Shown here in pieces: positions 35,442 to 44,606 of a stretch of DNA of 64,000 bases. A program made the translations under genes and the position numbers. The notes under the pieces were generated by a model. It made no database searches, was not told where the DNA came from, and saw nothing but the letters and a program-made list of their open reading frames with translations. Numbering within the stretch: the first letter of the stretch is position 1; each line of letters begins with the position of its first letter. This DNA comes from Myxococcus dinghuensis (GTDB lineage: Bacteria > Myxococcota > Myxococcia > Myxococcales > Myxococcaceae), in assembly GCF_024198235.1 (NCBI RefSeq), contig NZ_JAKCFB010000035.1:30355-94354 (forward strand). The letters are read 5' to 3'.

Positions 35442-35539
35442 GGTGTGATTCCTGACAGACATCCAGGTGCAACTCCATGGCGTGAGGCGCGCGGGGTGTG
35501 GTTCGATTCCGCGCTCCCCCTGTCGAGGAGAGACATGCC

Positions 35540-35929
35540 ATGAAGAGCTTCCTGGGTGTGCTGACGGTCCTCGTCGTCCCGGTGCTGGTGGCCTGTGGTG
35601 GTGTGACGCAAGACGGAGCCGACGCGCCCGCGCTCCTGGGCGAGGCGTCGAGCGCCCTCGAGCACTGCGAGAAGGTCTGCCCCAACGGGTCGACGGTGGC
35701 CTGTGACGGGACGACCTGCACGGTCCACGAGGACTCGGTCGAGTGCGACGGACTCCACAACATCTGCTTCACGCCCACGCCCATCTGCGGCCTGAACGAT
35801 CGCTGCAGCAAGCTTGCGGGCACGGCGTGTTCGCCGGTGGGGGCCACGCGCAGTTGTTGTCTGATGGGCCACCCCAATCCCAACTGCTACTGCATGCCCA
35901 CCAAGGTCTGGGCTTGCAGCGCGTTGTGA
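35540..35929 (+). CDS. Small Cys-rich lipoprotein
   Basis: This 129-residue protein starts at ATG 35540 behind GAGGAG. The signal ends in a lipobox (VLVAC, Cys near 19). The mature part has at least fourteen further Cys, in patterns such as HCEKVC, ACDGTTC, ECDGLHNIC, SCC and NCYC. This suggests a compact disulfide-bonded domain held at the membrane. Small Cys-rich lipoproteins of this kind are common in myxobacteria; none has a role I can name. It ends 25 bases from the convergent DUF1772 gene. Confidence 0.8.
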   Translation: MKSFLGVLTVLVVPVLVACGGVTQDGADAPALLGEASSALEHCEKVCPNGSTVACDGTTCTVHEDSVECDGLHNICFTPTPICGLNDRCSKLAGTACSPVGATRSCCLMGHPNPNCYCMPTKVWACSAL

Positions 35930-35954
35930 GCGCCGTGGCGCGTCGCCTCGTCCG

Positions 35955-36434
35955 CTAACGCGTGGCGCGCGCGAGCAGGAGCGCCGCCGCGAGACAGGCC
36001 GCTGTCCGGACGTGATTCCACGCCGTCCAGGTGGCCACGTAGCTCCTCCACTGGCTCGCGGCCTCGGGGCTGGTGGGGGAGAGCGCCGCCAGCAGCTCGT
36101 TCCGGGGGACGTTGAACGCGGCCGTCACGACGAAGCCCCCCACGAGGAGCAGGAGGGCGCCGGCGAGGCGTGGGCCCGCCCCCGTCGTGCTCCACGTCCA
36201 CGGGGTGGACACGGCGAGCAGGAGGCAGACCCCGGTCGTGCCGAAGAACGCGCTCATGAGGCCGCGCTCGAGCGCCGCGACGTTGAGGGCCTGCATGGCC
36301 TGGATGCCGCGCTCGGGTGGGAGCCGGGAGAGGCCCTTCATCACGAACGACGAGAAGGCGAAGAAGGTCCCCGCCAGCAGCGCGCTCCCCGCGGCGGCCA
36401 GCCACGTCAGCGTGTTCACGGTGGCTTCGAGCAT
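35955..36434 (-). CDS. DUF1772-family membrane protein (anthrone-oxygenase-like)
   Basis: This 159-residue protein has four predicted membrane helices. The first has the pattern ALLAGTFFAFSSFVM seen in DUF1772, a family that includes fungal anthrone oxygenases. ATG 36434 follows a GAGAGGAG site. It starts 14 bases after the NmrA-family gene and is certainly in the same operon. Bacterial members often sit with NmrA-type reductases and AraC regulators, as here. A role in handling quinone-like compounds is plausible but not shown. Confidence 0.8.
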   Translation of the reverse strand: MLEATVNTLTWLAAAGSALLAGTFFAFSSFVMKGLSRLPPERGIQAMQALNVAALERGLMSAFFGTTGVCLLLAVSTPWTWSTTGAGPRLAGALLLLVGGFVVTAAFNVPRNELLAALSPTSPEAASQWRSYVATWTAWNHVRTAACLAAALLLARATR

Positions 36435-36448
36435 GACCTGCTCCTCTC

Positions 36449-37336
36449 TCAGAGGGCCGCGTAGGCCCGGGCCAGCTCTCCGACGAAGTCCTCGAAGCGC
36501 GTGGGCGTGGAGTTCTCCGGCGTGCGGCCTTGCTGGGGTTGGATGCGTCCCTCGTTGAAGGCGCGCGTCATCGCCACATACAGGTCGGCGAAGGTCTCCG
36601 ACACCCCCGCCTGGACCAGGGCTCCCACCATGTCCGCGTCGGGGAACCGGACGTACTCGAGGTCGGGACGGCCGATGCCCGCGCCCAGCAGGCGGGTGGC
36701 CTCGCGGAGGCTCAGGTCCCTCGGGCCGAGCAGCTCTCGCGCCACGTGGCCCGTCCAATCCCGCGCCAGCATCGCGCGGGCCGCGACCTCCGCGATGTCG
36801 CGCGTGGCGATCATGGGGATCGCGAGGTCCGGCTCGATGGAGTCGCCGCTGATGCCCTGGTGCTTGATGAGCCCCAGCACGTCGTGGAGGTTCTCGAAGA
36901 ACGACACCGGGCGCAGCAGCAGCACGTGCGTGTCCCGCAGCGTCCTCAGGCGCTCCTCCTGGGCATGCAGCGTGGCGAGCAGGCCCGTGCCCTCGCGCAG
37001 GTCCGCGCCCAGGCTGCTGAGCGCCACCGCGTGCCGGACGCCGCTGTCCCTCAGCGCCTGGACGATGGCCTCTCCCTTCCGTTGCTGTTCCCGGTGGTAG
37101 TCCGGTGACGCACGGTCCATCGGGAGCAGGGTGTAGACCGCGTCCGCCCCGCGGAAGGCCCGCGTCAAGAAGGCGGCGTCGTGCGCCTCTCCCGTGAGCA
37201 CCTCCGCGCCCAGCTCGGCCAGCGGCGCCAGGCGCTCCGGCGAGCGTCCCAGGGCGCGGACCGGCTGCCCCTGGCGCCGCAGGAGCTCGACGACCTTCTT
37301 CCCCGTGTTCCCGTTCGCTCCCATCACGACCAACAT
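36449..37336 (-). CDS. NmrA-family NAD(P)H-binding oxidoreductase
   Basis: This 295-residue protein has an N-terminal Rossmann fold with the dinucleotide motif GANGNTG (6-12) and Arg residues after strand two (RALGRSPER) that favour NADPH. The substrate half follows the NmrA/azoreductase-like pattern (LLRPVSFFENL, GHVARELLGPRDLS). Relatives include NADPH:quinone and azo reductases as well as redox sensors with no enzyme activity. It diverges from the AraC-family gene, which is the probable regulator, and heads an operon with the DUF1772 gene. Confidence 0.88.
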   Translation of the reverse strand: MLVVMGANGNTGKKVVELLRRQGQPVRALGRSPERLAPLAELGAEVLTGEAHDAAFLTRAFRGADAVYTLLPMDRASPDYHREQQRKGEAIVQALRDSGVRHAVALSSLGADLREGTGLLATLHAQEERLRTLRDTHVLLLRPVSFFENLHDVLGLIKHQGISGDSIEPDLAIPMIATRDIAEVAARAMLARDWTGHVARELLGPRDLSLREATRLLGAGIGRPDLEYVRFPDADMVGALVQAGVSETFADLYVAMTRAFNEGRIQPQQGRTPENSTPTRFEDFVGELARAYAAL

Positions 37337-37491
37337 GGATTCCTCCCAGGGGATGTCCCCTCGGCAGTGGTTTGCCTGGAATCCAATATCGATTCAGGGA
37401 GTGGGATTCTCAATGATGGGGCGTCGCTGGTTCATGCTCGTTCGTCCACGATGCCTGGACGATGCATGGGGCAGGGCGGATACTCGGGGGC
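37337..37491. promoter_or_regulatory. Divergent promoter of the NmrA operon and its AraC regulator
   Basis: Between the two starts lie an imperfect inverted repeat (CCTGGAATC near 37375-37383, GATTCAGG 37391-37398) and another GGGATTC at 37403-37409. This AT-richer patch is a good candidate for AraC-family binding and for the overlapping promoters. Confidence 0.5.
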
Positions 37492-38430
37492 ATGACGGAC
37501 CTGATGCCTCCGGTGGATCCGCTCGGCGAGGCGCTGCACTTCCTGCGGATGACCGGGACGTTCTATTGCCGCTCGGAGATGTCGGCTCCGTGGGGGCTGG
37601 CGCTCCCGGTGATGGAGGGGAGCCTGATGTTCCACGTCGTGACGTCCGGCCAGTGCTGGCTGGAGGTCGACGACGGCGAACCGACGCTGCTCCAGCCGGG
37701 GATGTTCGCGCTGCTGCCGCACGGAAAGGGGCACCGGCTGACGAGCGAGCGGGGTGGGGCCACGCGGCGGCTGGAGGAGTTGCCGGAGGAGCTGGTCAGC
37801 GAGCGCTACTCCATCCTGCGTCACGGAGGTGGGGGCGCGCCCACGACGCTCATCTGCGGCGCCGTGCGCCTCGACCATCCGGCCGCACGGCACCTGGTCT
37901 CGCTCCTGCCCGCCATCATCCGCGTCGAGCCGTCGGATTCGCCTCGGATGGACTGGCTCCAGAGCACGCTGCGCTTCATGGCCCAGGAGGCGAAGGAGCT
38001 GCGCCCGGGAGGGGAGACGGTCATCACCCGGCTCGCGGACGTGCTGGTGGTGCAGGCCCTCCGCGAGTGGATGGCCCAGGACGCGGCGGCGAAGACGGGC
38101 TGGTTGGGGGCGCTCCAGGACCGCGAGGTGGGGCGGGCGCTCACGCTCATCCACCGCGAGCCGACGCGGGCCTGGACCGTGGCGACGCTCGCGTCCGAGG
38201 TCGCGATGTCCCGCTCGGCCTTCTCCGCGCGCTTCACGCGGTTGGTGGGCGAGCCGCCCATGCACTACCTGGCGCGCTGGCGCATGGCCGTGGCCCACAC
38301 CACGTTGAAGGAGGAGCGCCCGGGCCTCGCGGAGCTGGCGGCGCGCATGGGCTACCAGTCCGAGGCCGCCTTCAGTCGCGCCTTCAAGCGCTTCATGGGC
38401 ATCTCACCCGGCGCGGTCCGCCGGGCGTGA
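37492..38430 (+). CDS. AraC-family transcriptional regulator
   Basis: This 312-residue regulator starts at ATG 37492. The N-terminal half (about 15-200) is the cupin_6 ligand-sensing domain (LMFHVVTSGQCWLEV, LLPHGKGHRL). The C-terminal half (about 210-308) has two AraC helix-turn-helix motifs, with ATLASEVAMSRSAFSARFTRLVG and the signature YQSEAAFSRAFKRFMGISPG (abridged). It probably controls the divergent NmrA/DUF1772 operon and itself from the shared 155-base region. Its end lies 4 bases from the convergent membrane-protein gene. Confidence 0.92.
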   Translation: MTDLMPPVDPLGEALHFLRMTGTFYCRSEMSAPWGLALPVMEGSLMFHVVTSGQCWLEVDDGEPTLLQPGMFALLPHGKGHRLTSERGGATRRLEELPEELVSERYSILRHGGGGAPTTLICGAVRLDHPAARHLVSLLPAIIRVEPSDSPRMDWLQSTLRFMAQEAKELRPGGETVITRLADVLVVQALREWMAQDAAAKTGWLGALQDREVGRALTLIHREPTRAWTVATLASEVAMSRSAFSARFTRLVGEPPMHYLARWRMAVAHTTLKEERPGLAELAARMGYQSEAAFSRAFKRFMGISPGAVRRA

Positions 38431-38434
38431 TGGC

Positions 38435-39358
38435 TCACTTCGGATAGGAGTCCTTCGCGCGCTCCTTGCGCTCGCGCTCCATCCGCTGCTGCTCTTCCAG
38501 GTGGCGATCCATCTCGCCCGCGCTCGCGCGTTGTCGGCGCAGCTCCGCGGGATAGCTCGCGGCGATGAGGGGGGCGAAGTGCGCGAGGGCGTCCCGGAGC
38601 TCGGGGAAGGGGACCTCGTCCTTCTCGACCAGGATCGCCCAGGGGTCCGACTGGGAGGCTCGGCTCATCTCGAAGCCGACCCCCTTGGACGCCCAGGTCC
38701 CGGGGACCTCGATGAGGACGCTGACGTACTCGCCCATCGTGCAGGTCCTGATGAAGACCGAGTTCGGGTGCTGGCGATGGCCTCGCTTGTCGCGTCGGTG
38801 GTACGTGAGCTCGCAGGCCTCGAGGGGCCTCAGTTGCTCCTGGACCTGGGCCAGCTCGGGGAGCCCTCCCACATCGGAGGTCGTCAGGAAGCCGCCCTTC
38901 TGGAGGCCGACGCTCACCACGCCTGCGCCGATGCCGAGGGCGATGGTGGCGCACATGATGGCGAGCACCTTCGAGTGGGAGTGCTTGTTGGCGGGCCCCT
39001 GCGCGCCGGTGGGCGCCGCCGCGCCGTCCTGCGTCGCGCCGCTCCAGATCAGGGATGCGATGCTGTAGCCCACCACGAAGGCCGCGAACAGCGCGACGCC
39101 TTGCAGCACCCCCGACGTGGGCGTGAAGGGCAACACCCCGAGCGTGCTGAGCCACGCCAGGGTCCTGGGCGCCATGAAGCCGCTGCAGGCCATCATCAAG
39201 AACAATGCACCCGGGAGGTTCAGGAGGGCCCAGAGCCTGGCGCCCGACGTGCCGGCGCTGGCGCGCTTGCGACGCCACCTCCCGACCCAGAGGCCCAGCA
39301 GCAAGGGGACCCACAGCAACAGCACCCCGAGGAACATCGCGGACTCCTGCCGATTCAT
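38435..39358 (-). CDS. Membrane protein of unknown function
   Basis: This 307-residue protein starts at ATG 39358 after AAGGTGAG; an ATG six codons upstream is less well placed. Four hydrophobic segments lie at about 8-25, 45-62, 80-105 and 133-150. A soluble domain follows (about 155-290, with CELTYHRRDKRGHR and YVSVLIEVPGTW), and the protein ends in a charged Arg/Glu/Lys tail that may be coiled coil. No family is recognised. It is a single gene. Confidence 0.7.
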   Translation of the reverse strand: MNRQESAMFLGVLLLWVPLLLGLWVGRWRRKRASAGTSGARLWALLNLPGALFLMMACSGFMAPRTLAWLSTLGVLPFTPTSGVLQGVALFAAFVVGYSIASLIWSGATQDGAAAPTGAQGPANKHSHSKVLAIMCATIALGIGAGVVSVGLQKGGFLTTSDVGGLPELAQVQEQLRPLEACELTYHRRDKRGHRQHPNSVFIRTCTMGEYVSVLIEVPGTWASKGVGFEMSRASQSDPWAILVEKDEVPFPELRDALAHFAPLIAASYPAELRRQRASAGEMDRHLEEQQRMERERKERAKDSYPK

Positions 39359-39452
39359 GGGCTCACCTTGCTTCAAGCCTCATCGAATCCCAAGGAGAGA
39401 ACGCTGCTTCCCGCCTTCGCGCGAAATGCGAGCGCCCTCGGGCGCGGTGGCG

Positions 39453-39824
39453 CTACTTCGCCTTGGCGCCACCGGTGCGCGTGAACGCGTCCCGAGCCCG
39501 TTGGACCTCCGCCCTGTGGCGCTGGGCCCAGATGGCCAGGTGGGTCACGGGTTCGAGCAGCGTCTGACCGAGCGGGGTGAGGGCGTAGTCCACGCGCAGG
39601 GGGACCGTCGGGGTGACGGTTCGCGAGACGAGCCCGTCGCACTCCAGGCCGCGCAGCGTCAGGGTCAGCATGCGTTGGGAGATGCCCTCGATGGTGCGCT
39701 TGAGGTCGCTGAAGCGCATCGTTCCCTGGCCGAGGTTGACGATGACCAGGACGCTCCACTTGTCCCCGACGAGGCTCAGGATCTCCCGCGTCGCGACGCA
39801 GTCGCTGTCGAAGCGCGTGGTCAT
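39453..39824 (-). CDS. HxlR-family transcriptional regulator
   Basis: This 123-residue winged-helix protein matches the HxlR family, with an N-terminal Cys (DSDCVATREILSLVGDKWS) and then the HTH (FSDLKRTIEGISQRMLTLTL, GLECDGLVSR). It ends with the wing and dimer helix. HxlR proteins sense reactive electrophiles or quinones through that Cys, or act as plain repressors. The divergent DoxX gene is the likely target. Two palindromes in the shared region fit an operator. Confidence 0.92.
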   Translation of the reverse strand: MTTRFDSDCVATREILSLVGDKWSVLVIVNLGQGTMRFSDLKRTIEGISQRMLTLTLRGLECDGLVSRTVTPTVPLRVDYALTPLGQTLLEPVTHLAIWAQRHRAEVQRARDAFTRTGGAKAK

Positions 39825-39831
39825 CTTCCCA

Positions 39832-39909
39832 TCACCTGGTGACTTCAATGTGCCTCCTTGTCGGGCCGCTGGCCGGGATGCAAGGTAGACAAGGTCACCA
39901 TCCGTGACC
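39832..39909. promoter_or_regulatory. Two candidate HxlR operators between hxlR and doxX
   Basis: TCACC-T-GGTGA lies at 39832-39842, overlapping the region just upstream of the hxlR-family start. GGTCAC-N5-GTGACC lies at 39893-39909, in the leader of the DoxX gene. Both share a GGTGA/GGTCAC-like half-site. The pattern fits one regulator binding both divergent promoters. Confidence 0.55.
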
Positions 39910-39947
39910 AGGGACACCCCGGTCACGCTTCCCTCGCGAGAATCGTC

Positions 39948-40376
39948 ATGACGACGCCAGACGTCGGCGGTACGGGTCCGTCCAAAGCGCTGTCCAGGGG
40001 CTTGTGGAGTGTCCAGGGGTTCTTGTCGCTGCTCTTCGTGGGCACGGCGCTTTGGAAGTTCCTCACGCCGGTTCCCCAGCTCGCCTCGATGATTCCGTGG
40101 GCGGGGCAGGTCGCCCCGGGGTTCTTGTATGCGACGGCGGTGGCGGACCTCGCGGGAGGGCTGGGGCTCGTGCTGCCTGGGCTCACGCGCATCAGGCCGG
40201 GGCTGACCGTCCTCGCGGCGCTGGGCTGCGCGGCGCTCCAGCTCTCCGCCATCGTCTTCCATTTCTCGCGCGGCGAGGCGGCGAACACGCCCTTCAACTT
40301 CGTGCTGGTGGGGCTCTCGCTGTTCGTCGCGTGGGGGCGGTGGGCGCGGAGCCCCATCCTGGCGCGCGCCTCATAA
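39948..40376 (+). CDS. DoxX-family membrane protein
   Basis: This 142-residue protein starts at ATG 39948 and has four membrane helices, with the DoxX-like core LLFVGTALWKFL, GFLYATAVADLAGGLGLVLPGL and FNFVLVGLSLFVAWGRW. DoxX proteins are often induced with HxlR regulators under quinone or redox stress; their molecular role is unsettled. It is divergent from the HxlR gene, which supports direct regulation. Confidence 0.82.
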   Translation: MTTPDVGGTGPSKALSRGLWSVQGFLSLLFVGTALWKFLTPVPQLASMIPWAGQVAPGFLYATAVADLAGGLGLVLPGLTRIRPGLTVLAALGCAALQLSAIVFHFSRGEAANTPFNFVLVGLSLFVAWGRWARSPILARAS

Positions 40377-40526
40377 GGGCCCCTGGTCGGGGAGGCGTCG
40401 GGCGAGCGGTGGCCCGCTCAGCGCAGCCGGGGGGACCGCCTTGGAAATCGCCGTCGAGCGCGGGATGCTCCACCGGGTCTGAATTCGGGTTGCGTCCCAC
40501 TGCTTCGATTGGCATCAAGGAACCCT

Positions 40527-41594
40527 GTGAGCCGAGTTCGCGGTCTGGATGAATGGGTGTCTCGCCTCGATGTCGCGGACCCGGAGGTCGTGGAGACCGC
40601 ACTCGACGTGCTGGGGGACGCGCTTTGTGGGGACGAGGTCCTGACGCGCGAGCGGGCCGCGCAGCTCCTCCTCGGGGAGCTGATCCGGCCCGGGGCTCGG
40701 GCTCGGGGCGCCATCCTCCGGCTCCTCCAGACGAGCTGGTGGCCGCCCCAGGAGCAACTGGCGGACGGGGCGCTCGACGCCGTGTTCACGTCCGTCGCGA
40801 TGCTGGACGCGGAGGCCATGGCCGTCGACGACGCCGCGATGCTGGTGGCGAACCTCTACCGCGCGGTGCCGCGCTTGCCGTTGGGCACGCTGGAGGCGGC
40901 GCTGGCGCATCCGAAGCCCGCGGTGCGGAGGGCCGCCGCTGGCGCGGTGGGGCGGGTGGGGAAGGCCGCGGTGTCGTTGCTGCCGAAGGTCCTGGGCGTC
41001 CTGGATGACGTCGAGCCGGTCGCGGGGGCCGCGCTGGAGTCGGTGGGGTCGATGGCCGCGCTGGCTCCGGACCTCGCGATGCCGGCCCTGCTGGAGCAGG
41101 TCGAGAAGGCGGAAGGCGCGCGGCACTACCTGGCGTTGATGTCGCTCCGTGGATTGTTGGAGGAGAAGCGGCGCGAGGGCCGGCCCGCGCCGGAGTTGTC
41201 CGCCGTGGAGCCCGCGCTCCAGCGCGCGGCGGAGGATCCCCAGGCGCCGGTGAGGCTGGAGGCGGTGTCGTTGCTGGGGCTCGCCCGGCTCTCGTCGCTG
41301 ACGACGGTGGCCACGCTGCGCCGCCATCTCCAGGACGAGAGTCCCTCCGTGGCCGCTTGTGCCGCCGTGGCGCTCCTGCGCGTGGGCGCGCCACCTCCGG
41401 AGGCGCTGTCCCTGCTGACCGGACAGCTCTCCGCGGAGGGTGACCCGGAGAAGGTCGGCGCGGCGCTCACCGCGCTGGAGTCGGTGGAGCGGCCCACCCT
41501 GGAGAAGGCCAGGTCCCTGCTGGAGACGGTGGCGCGGGACGGGCAGGGCTACGCCCGCGAGTCCGCCCGGGAGATGCTGGCGCAGCTCGCGTAG
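40527..41594 (+). CDS. HEAT-repeat protein
   Basis: This 355-residue protein probably starts at GTG 40527, seven bases after AAGGA; an in-frame TTG lies at 40509. It is made of about seven to eight helical-pair repeats of roughly 35 residues, with the cores HPKPAVRRAAAGAVGRVG, DPQAPVRLEAVSLLGLA and DESPSVAACAAVALLRVG. Such HEAT solenoids are protein-binding scaffolds. There is no signal peptide, so it should be cytoplasmic. No catalytic motif is present. Confidence 0.85.
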   Translation: MSRVRGLDEWVSRLDVADPEVVETALDVLGDALCGDEVLTRERAAQLLLGELIRPGARARGAILRLLQTSWWPPQEQLADGALDAVFTSVAMLDAEAMAVDDAAMLVANLYRAVPRLPLGTLEAALAHPKPAVRRAAAGAVGRVGKAAVSLLPKVLGVLDDVEPVAGAALESVGSMAALAPDLAMPALLEQVEKAEGARHYLALMSLRGLLEEKRREGRPAPELSAVEPALQRAAEDPQAPVRLEAVSLLGLARLSSLTTVATLRRHLQDESPSVAACAAVALLRVGAPPPEALSLLTGQLSAEGDPEKVGAALTALESVERPTLEKARSLLETVARDGQGYARESAREMLAQLA

Positions 41595-41701
41595 CGCCAA
41601 CCCAACGCAGTCTCGACGCGAGGGGGCGTTCGCCGCGCGCTGGGTCGCGTTCCGGGCGACCCCTCGTCATGGGAGGGGCCGCGCCGTGAGCTGAAGCGGC
41701 C

Positions 41702-44509
41702 CTACCGGGGGCGCTTGCTCTCCTGGAACGTGACCTCCAGGGGGACTTCCTTGCCCTCGCGCAGCACCACGGCGCGCACCGTCTCGCCGGGCTTGGAGGT
41801 GTTGAGGACGAACATCAGGTCCTCCACGCCGCCGATGATGTGCTTGCCGAGCTTCACGAGGATGTCGCCGCGCAGCATGCCGGCCTGATCCGCCGCGCCG
41901 CCCGCGCGCACGCCCGCCAGCAGCATGCCCTTCTGGCCGTTGGGGGGACCCGCGTAGTCCGGCACGGTGCCGAGCGACGCGTTGAAGCTGCGCAGGTCGC
42001 CACGCGGCGTGGGCGAGGGGATCTTGCGGTAGGTCAGCACCGCCTTGTCATCCAACTCCGTCGCCACGGCCGACACGATGTGCGCCACCTGCGCCGTGCC
42101 CACCGCGTTGAGGCCCTCCACCGTGTCCGAGGGCTTGTGGTAGTCCGAATGTGTCCCCGTGAAGAAGTGCAGCACCGGGACACCCGCCGCGTAGAACGGT
42201 GAATGGTCGCTGGGACCATATCCGTCCCCGCTCGCGGTGCAGGTGACGCGGCCCTTCTCGCACGCCGCCGCGACCAGCGGGCCCCACTCGTTCGCGGACT
42301 CCGCGCCCAGCACCGTCAGGCCGCCAGCGCGCAGCCGCCCCACCATGTCCAGGTTCAGCATGGCGGCGATCTGCTTCATGCCCGCGTCGCCGCGCTGCCG
42401 CGTGAAGTGCGTCGACCCCAGCAGCCCCGTCTCCTCGCCGGAGAAGGCCACGAACAGCACGTCGTGCTTCAGCTCCGCGCGACGCTCCTTCAGCTCGCGG
42501 GCGATCTCCAGCATGGCCGCCACGCCCGACGCGTTGTCGTCCGCGCCCCCGTGCGGCTCATGCCGGTCCGGCGCCAACGAGGAGCGCCCGCCCAGGCCCA
42601 GGTGGTCGTAGTGGGCGCCAATCACCACCGTGCCCGGCAGCTTGCCCTCGCCCGCCTCCAGCAGCGCGGCCACGTTGAAGGCCTCGCGCTGCTCGAACTC
42701 CAGCTTCACGCCGACCTCCGCGTCCACGCGCTTCCCCGCGGAGAGCGCCGCCATCACCGGCTCCAGCGCCGCGCGCTTCACCACCACCACGGGGATGCCG
42801 GCGTTGCTCGGCCCCTCGGGGGAGATCGAAGGCAGCGACGCGTCCGGAGGCGGCATCCACTCCTTGCGCGCCGGGGAGGGCGCCTCCGGCCAGTCCACCA
42901 CGATGAGCGCCTTGGCGCCGCGCTCCGCCGCCAGCCATGTCTTGTAGCGAAGGTCTCCGAAGCGGCGCTGCGCGTCCGCCTCGGCGAAGGCCGCCGACTC
43001 CGGCACGAAGCGGCGCACGACGACGATCTTCCCCTTCACGGACTTCTTCGCGTAGTGGTCCACCTTCAGCGACGGCTCGACGATGCCGTAGCTGGCGAGG
43101 ACCAGCTGGCCCTGGACCGAGCCCTGTCCGGAGAACGCCAGCGGCGTGAAGTCGTCCTTCGCCACCTCCGTCGCCCCGAGCTTCAGGCGCGTGCCCGCGC
43201 CGGACTGCGCGGCCGTCGTCACCGGGAACTTCTGGCGGAAGCCCGCGTCGTCCCCGGCGGCCTTCAGGCCCAGCGACTGGAACCGCTGCTCGATGAGCGC
43301 GCCCGCGGCGTCCAGGCCATTCGTGCCGATGCCTCGGCCCTCGCGAGCCGGCGCGGCGAGGAACTCCACGTCGCGGCGGATGCGGTCCGCGGAGGCCTCG
43401 GGCGAGGCCGTGCCGGGCTTCGCGTCGTCCACCCAGCGGGCGATGAACAGGTTGGTGTCGCTCTTGCCGGGCGCGGTCGCGCGGTTGCTGGAGAAGGCCA
43501 GCCACTTGCCGTCCGGTGAGAACATCGGGAACCCGTCGAAGCCGGGCGCGTAGGTGATGCGCTCCAGGTTCGAGCCATCGACGTCCACCGCCCAGATGTC
43601 GAACTCACGTCCCTTCGGGTCTCCGTGGTTGGACGAGAACAGGATGCGCCGACCGTTGGGGTGGAAGAACGGCGCGAAGGCCGCTCCGTTCAGCCAGGTG
43701 ATCTGCCGGGCCTCGGAGCCGTCCGCGTTGGCCACGTACAGCTCCAGCTTCGTCGGCCGGACCAGGCCCCTCTTCAGCAGCGCCTGGTAGTCGTCCAACG
43801 GCTTGCCCGCCTGGGGACGCGACGCGCGCCAGACGATCTTCGTGCAGTCCGCGTTGAAGAACCCGCCGCCGTCGTAGCCGGGCGAGTGCGTCAGCCGCTT
43901 CACGTTCTTCCCGTCGCGGTCCATCCGGTACAGCTCCAGGTCACCGTCCCGGACGGAGGTGAAGAGGATGGAGCCGTCCTTCGCGCAGACGGTGCCCTCG
44001 GCGTCGTATCCCGGCGTGTCCGTCAGCCGCGTCAGCCCCGTGCCATCCGCGTTCACCTTGAAGATGTCGTAGCTGTCGTAGAGCGCCCACACGTACCCCA
44101 TGGAGTGGTCCGGACGGGGTGGGCACGCCTCGCCGCCCAGGTGCGTGGAGGCGTAGATGAGCTCCTGGTCTCCGGGCAGGAAGTGCGCGCACGTCGTCGC
44201 GCCCTGGCCGCTCGAGACGGGCGTCACCGACGGGGGCGCCGCGCTCGCGGGGTCCACGGCCATGCGATAGATGCGGTCGCACCCCATGTCGCCGTGGCGC
44301 GCCTGGAGTGAGAGCTGCTTGCCGTCGAAGGACCAGTAGGCCTCCGCGTTCTCTCCACCGGAGGACATCTGGCGCAGGTCGGCCAGGTGGACCTCCTCGG
44401 GGAGCGCGGCGCTCTGGGGCGCGGTGGTGGGCGCGGTCTCCGGAGCCGAGGTGCTCGAGGGAGTCGCGCAGGAGGCGAGGGCGAGGAAGGGGAGGAGGAC
44501 ACGCTTCAT
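41702..44509 (-). CDS. Lipoprotein with TolB-like propeller, M28 peptidase and PDZ domain
   Basis: This 935-residue protein starts at ATG 44509 (44521 is a possible alternative). The lipobox LASC (Cys 14) anchors it. A TolB/DPP-type WD-like propeller follows (about 60-380, repeats such as DGTGLTRLTDTPGYDAEG). The M28 domain spans about 380-800, with metal residues in GAHYDHLGLGG, GGADDNASGV, SGEETGLLGS, NLDMVG and a late YHKPSDT His. A PDZ domain (about 830-920, AGGAADQAGMLRGDILVKLG) ends the protein. It is likely a periplasmic or surface aminopeptidase whose propeller and PDZ domains choose substrates. Confidence 0.92.
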   Translation of the reverse strand: MKRVLLPFLALASCATPSSTSAPETAPTTAPQSAALPEEVHLADLRQMSSGGENAEAYWSFDGKQLSLQARHGDMGCDRIYRMAVDPASAAPPSVTPVSSGQGATTCAHFLPGDQELIYASTHLGGEACPPRPDHSMGYVWALYDSYDIFKVNADGTGLTRLTDTPGYDAEGTVCAKDGSILFTSVRDGDLELYRMDRDGKNVKRLTHSPGYDGGGFFNADCTKIVWRASRPQAGKPLDDYQALLKRGLVRPTKLELYVANADGSEARQITWLNGAAFAPFFHPNGRRILFSSNHGDPKGREFDIWAVDVDGSNLERITYAPGFDGFPMFSPDGKWLAFSSNRATAPGKSDTNLFIARWVDDAKPGTASPEASADRIRRDVEFLAAPAREGRGIGTNGLDAAGALIEQRFQSLGLKAAGDDAGFRQKFPVTTAAQSGAGTRLKLGATEVAKDDFTPLAFSGQGSVQGQLVLASYGIVEPSLKVDHYAKKSVKGKIVVVRRFVPESAAFAEADAQRRFGDLRYKTWLAAERGAKALIVVDWPEAPSPARKEWMPPPDASLPSISPEGPSNAGIPVVVVKRAALEPVMAALSAGKRVDAEVGVKLEFEQREAFNVAALLEAGEGKLPGTVVIGAHYDHLGLGGRSSLAPDRHEPHGGADDNASGVAAMLEIARELKERRAELKHDVLFVAFSGEETGLLGSTHFTRQRGDAGMKQIAAMLNLDMVGRLRAGGLTVLGAESANEWGPLVAAACEKGRVTCTASGDGYGPSDHSPFYAAGVPVLHFFTGTHSDYHKPSDTVEGLNAVGTAQVAHIVSAVATELDDKAVLTYRKIPSPTPRGDLRSFNASLGTVPDYAGPPNGQKGMLLAGVRAGGAADQAGMLRGDILVKLGKHIIGGVEDLMFVLNTSKPGETVRAVVLREGKEVPLEVTFQESKRPR

Positions 44510-44606
44510 GGCGGCGACCATGGCAAAGCCGCCGCCTTCACTCAACGTCGGGATGCGCCAGGACCGGCAGGAGGGGCCCGACCGCGCCCCTCCCACCCGA
44601 GCACCG

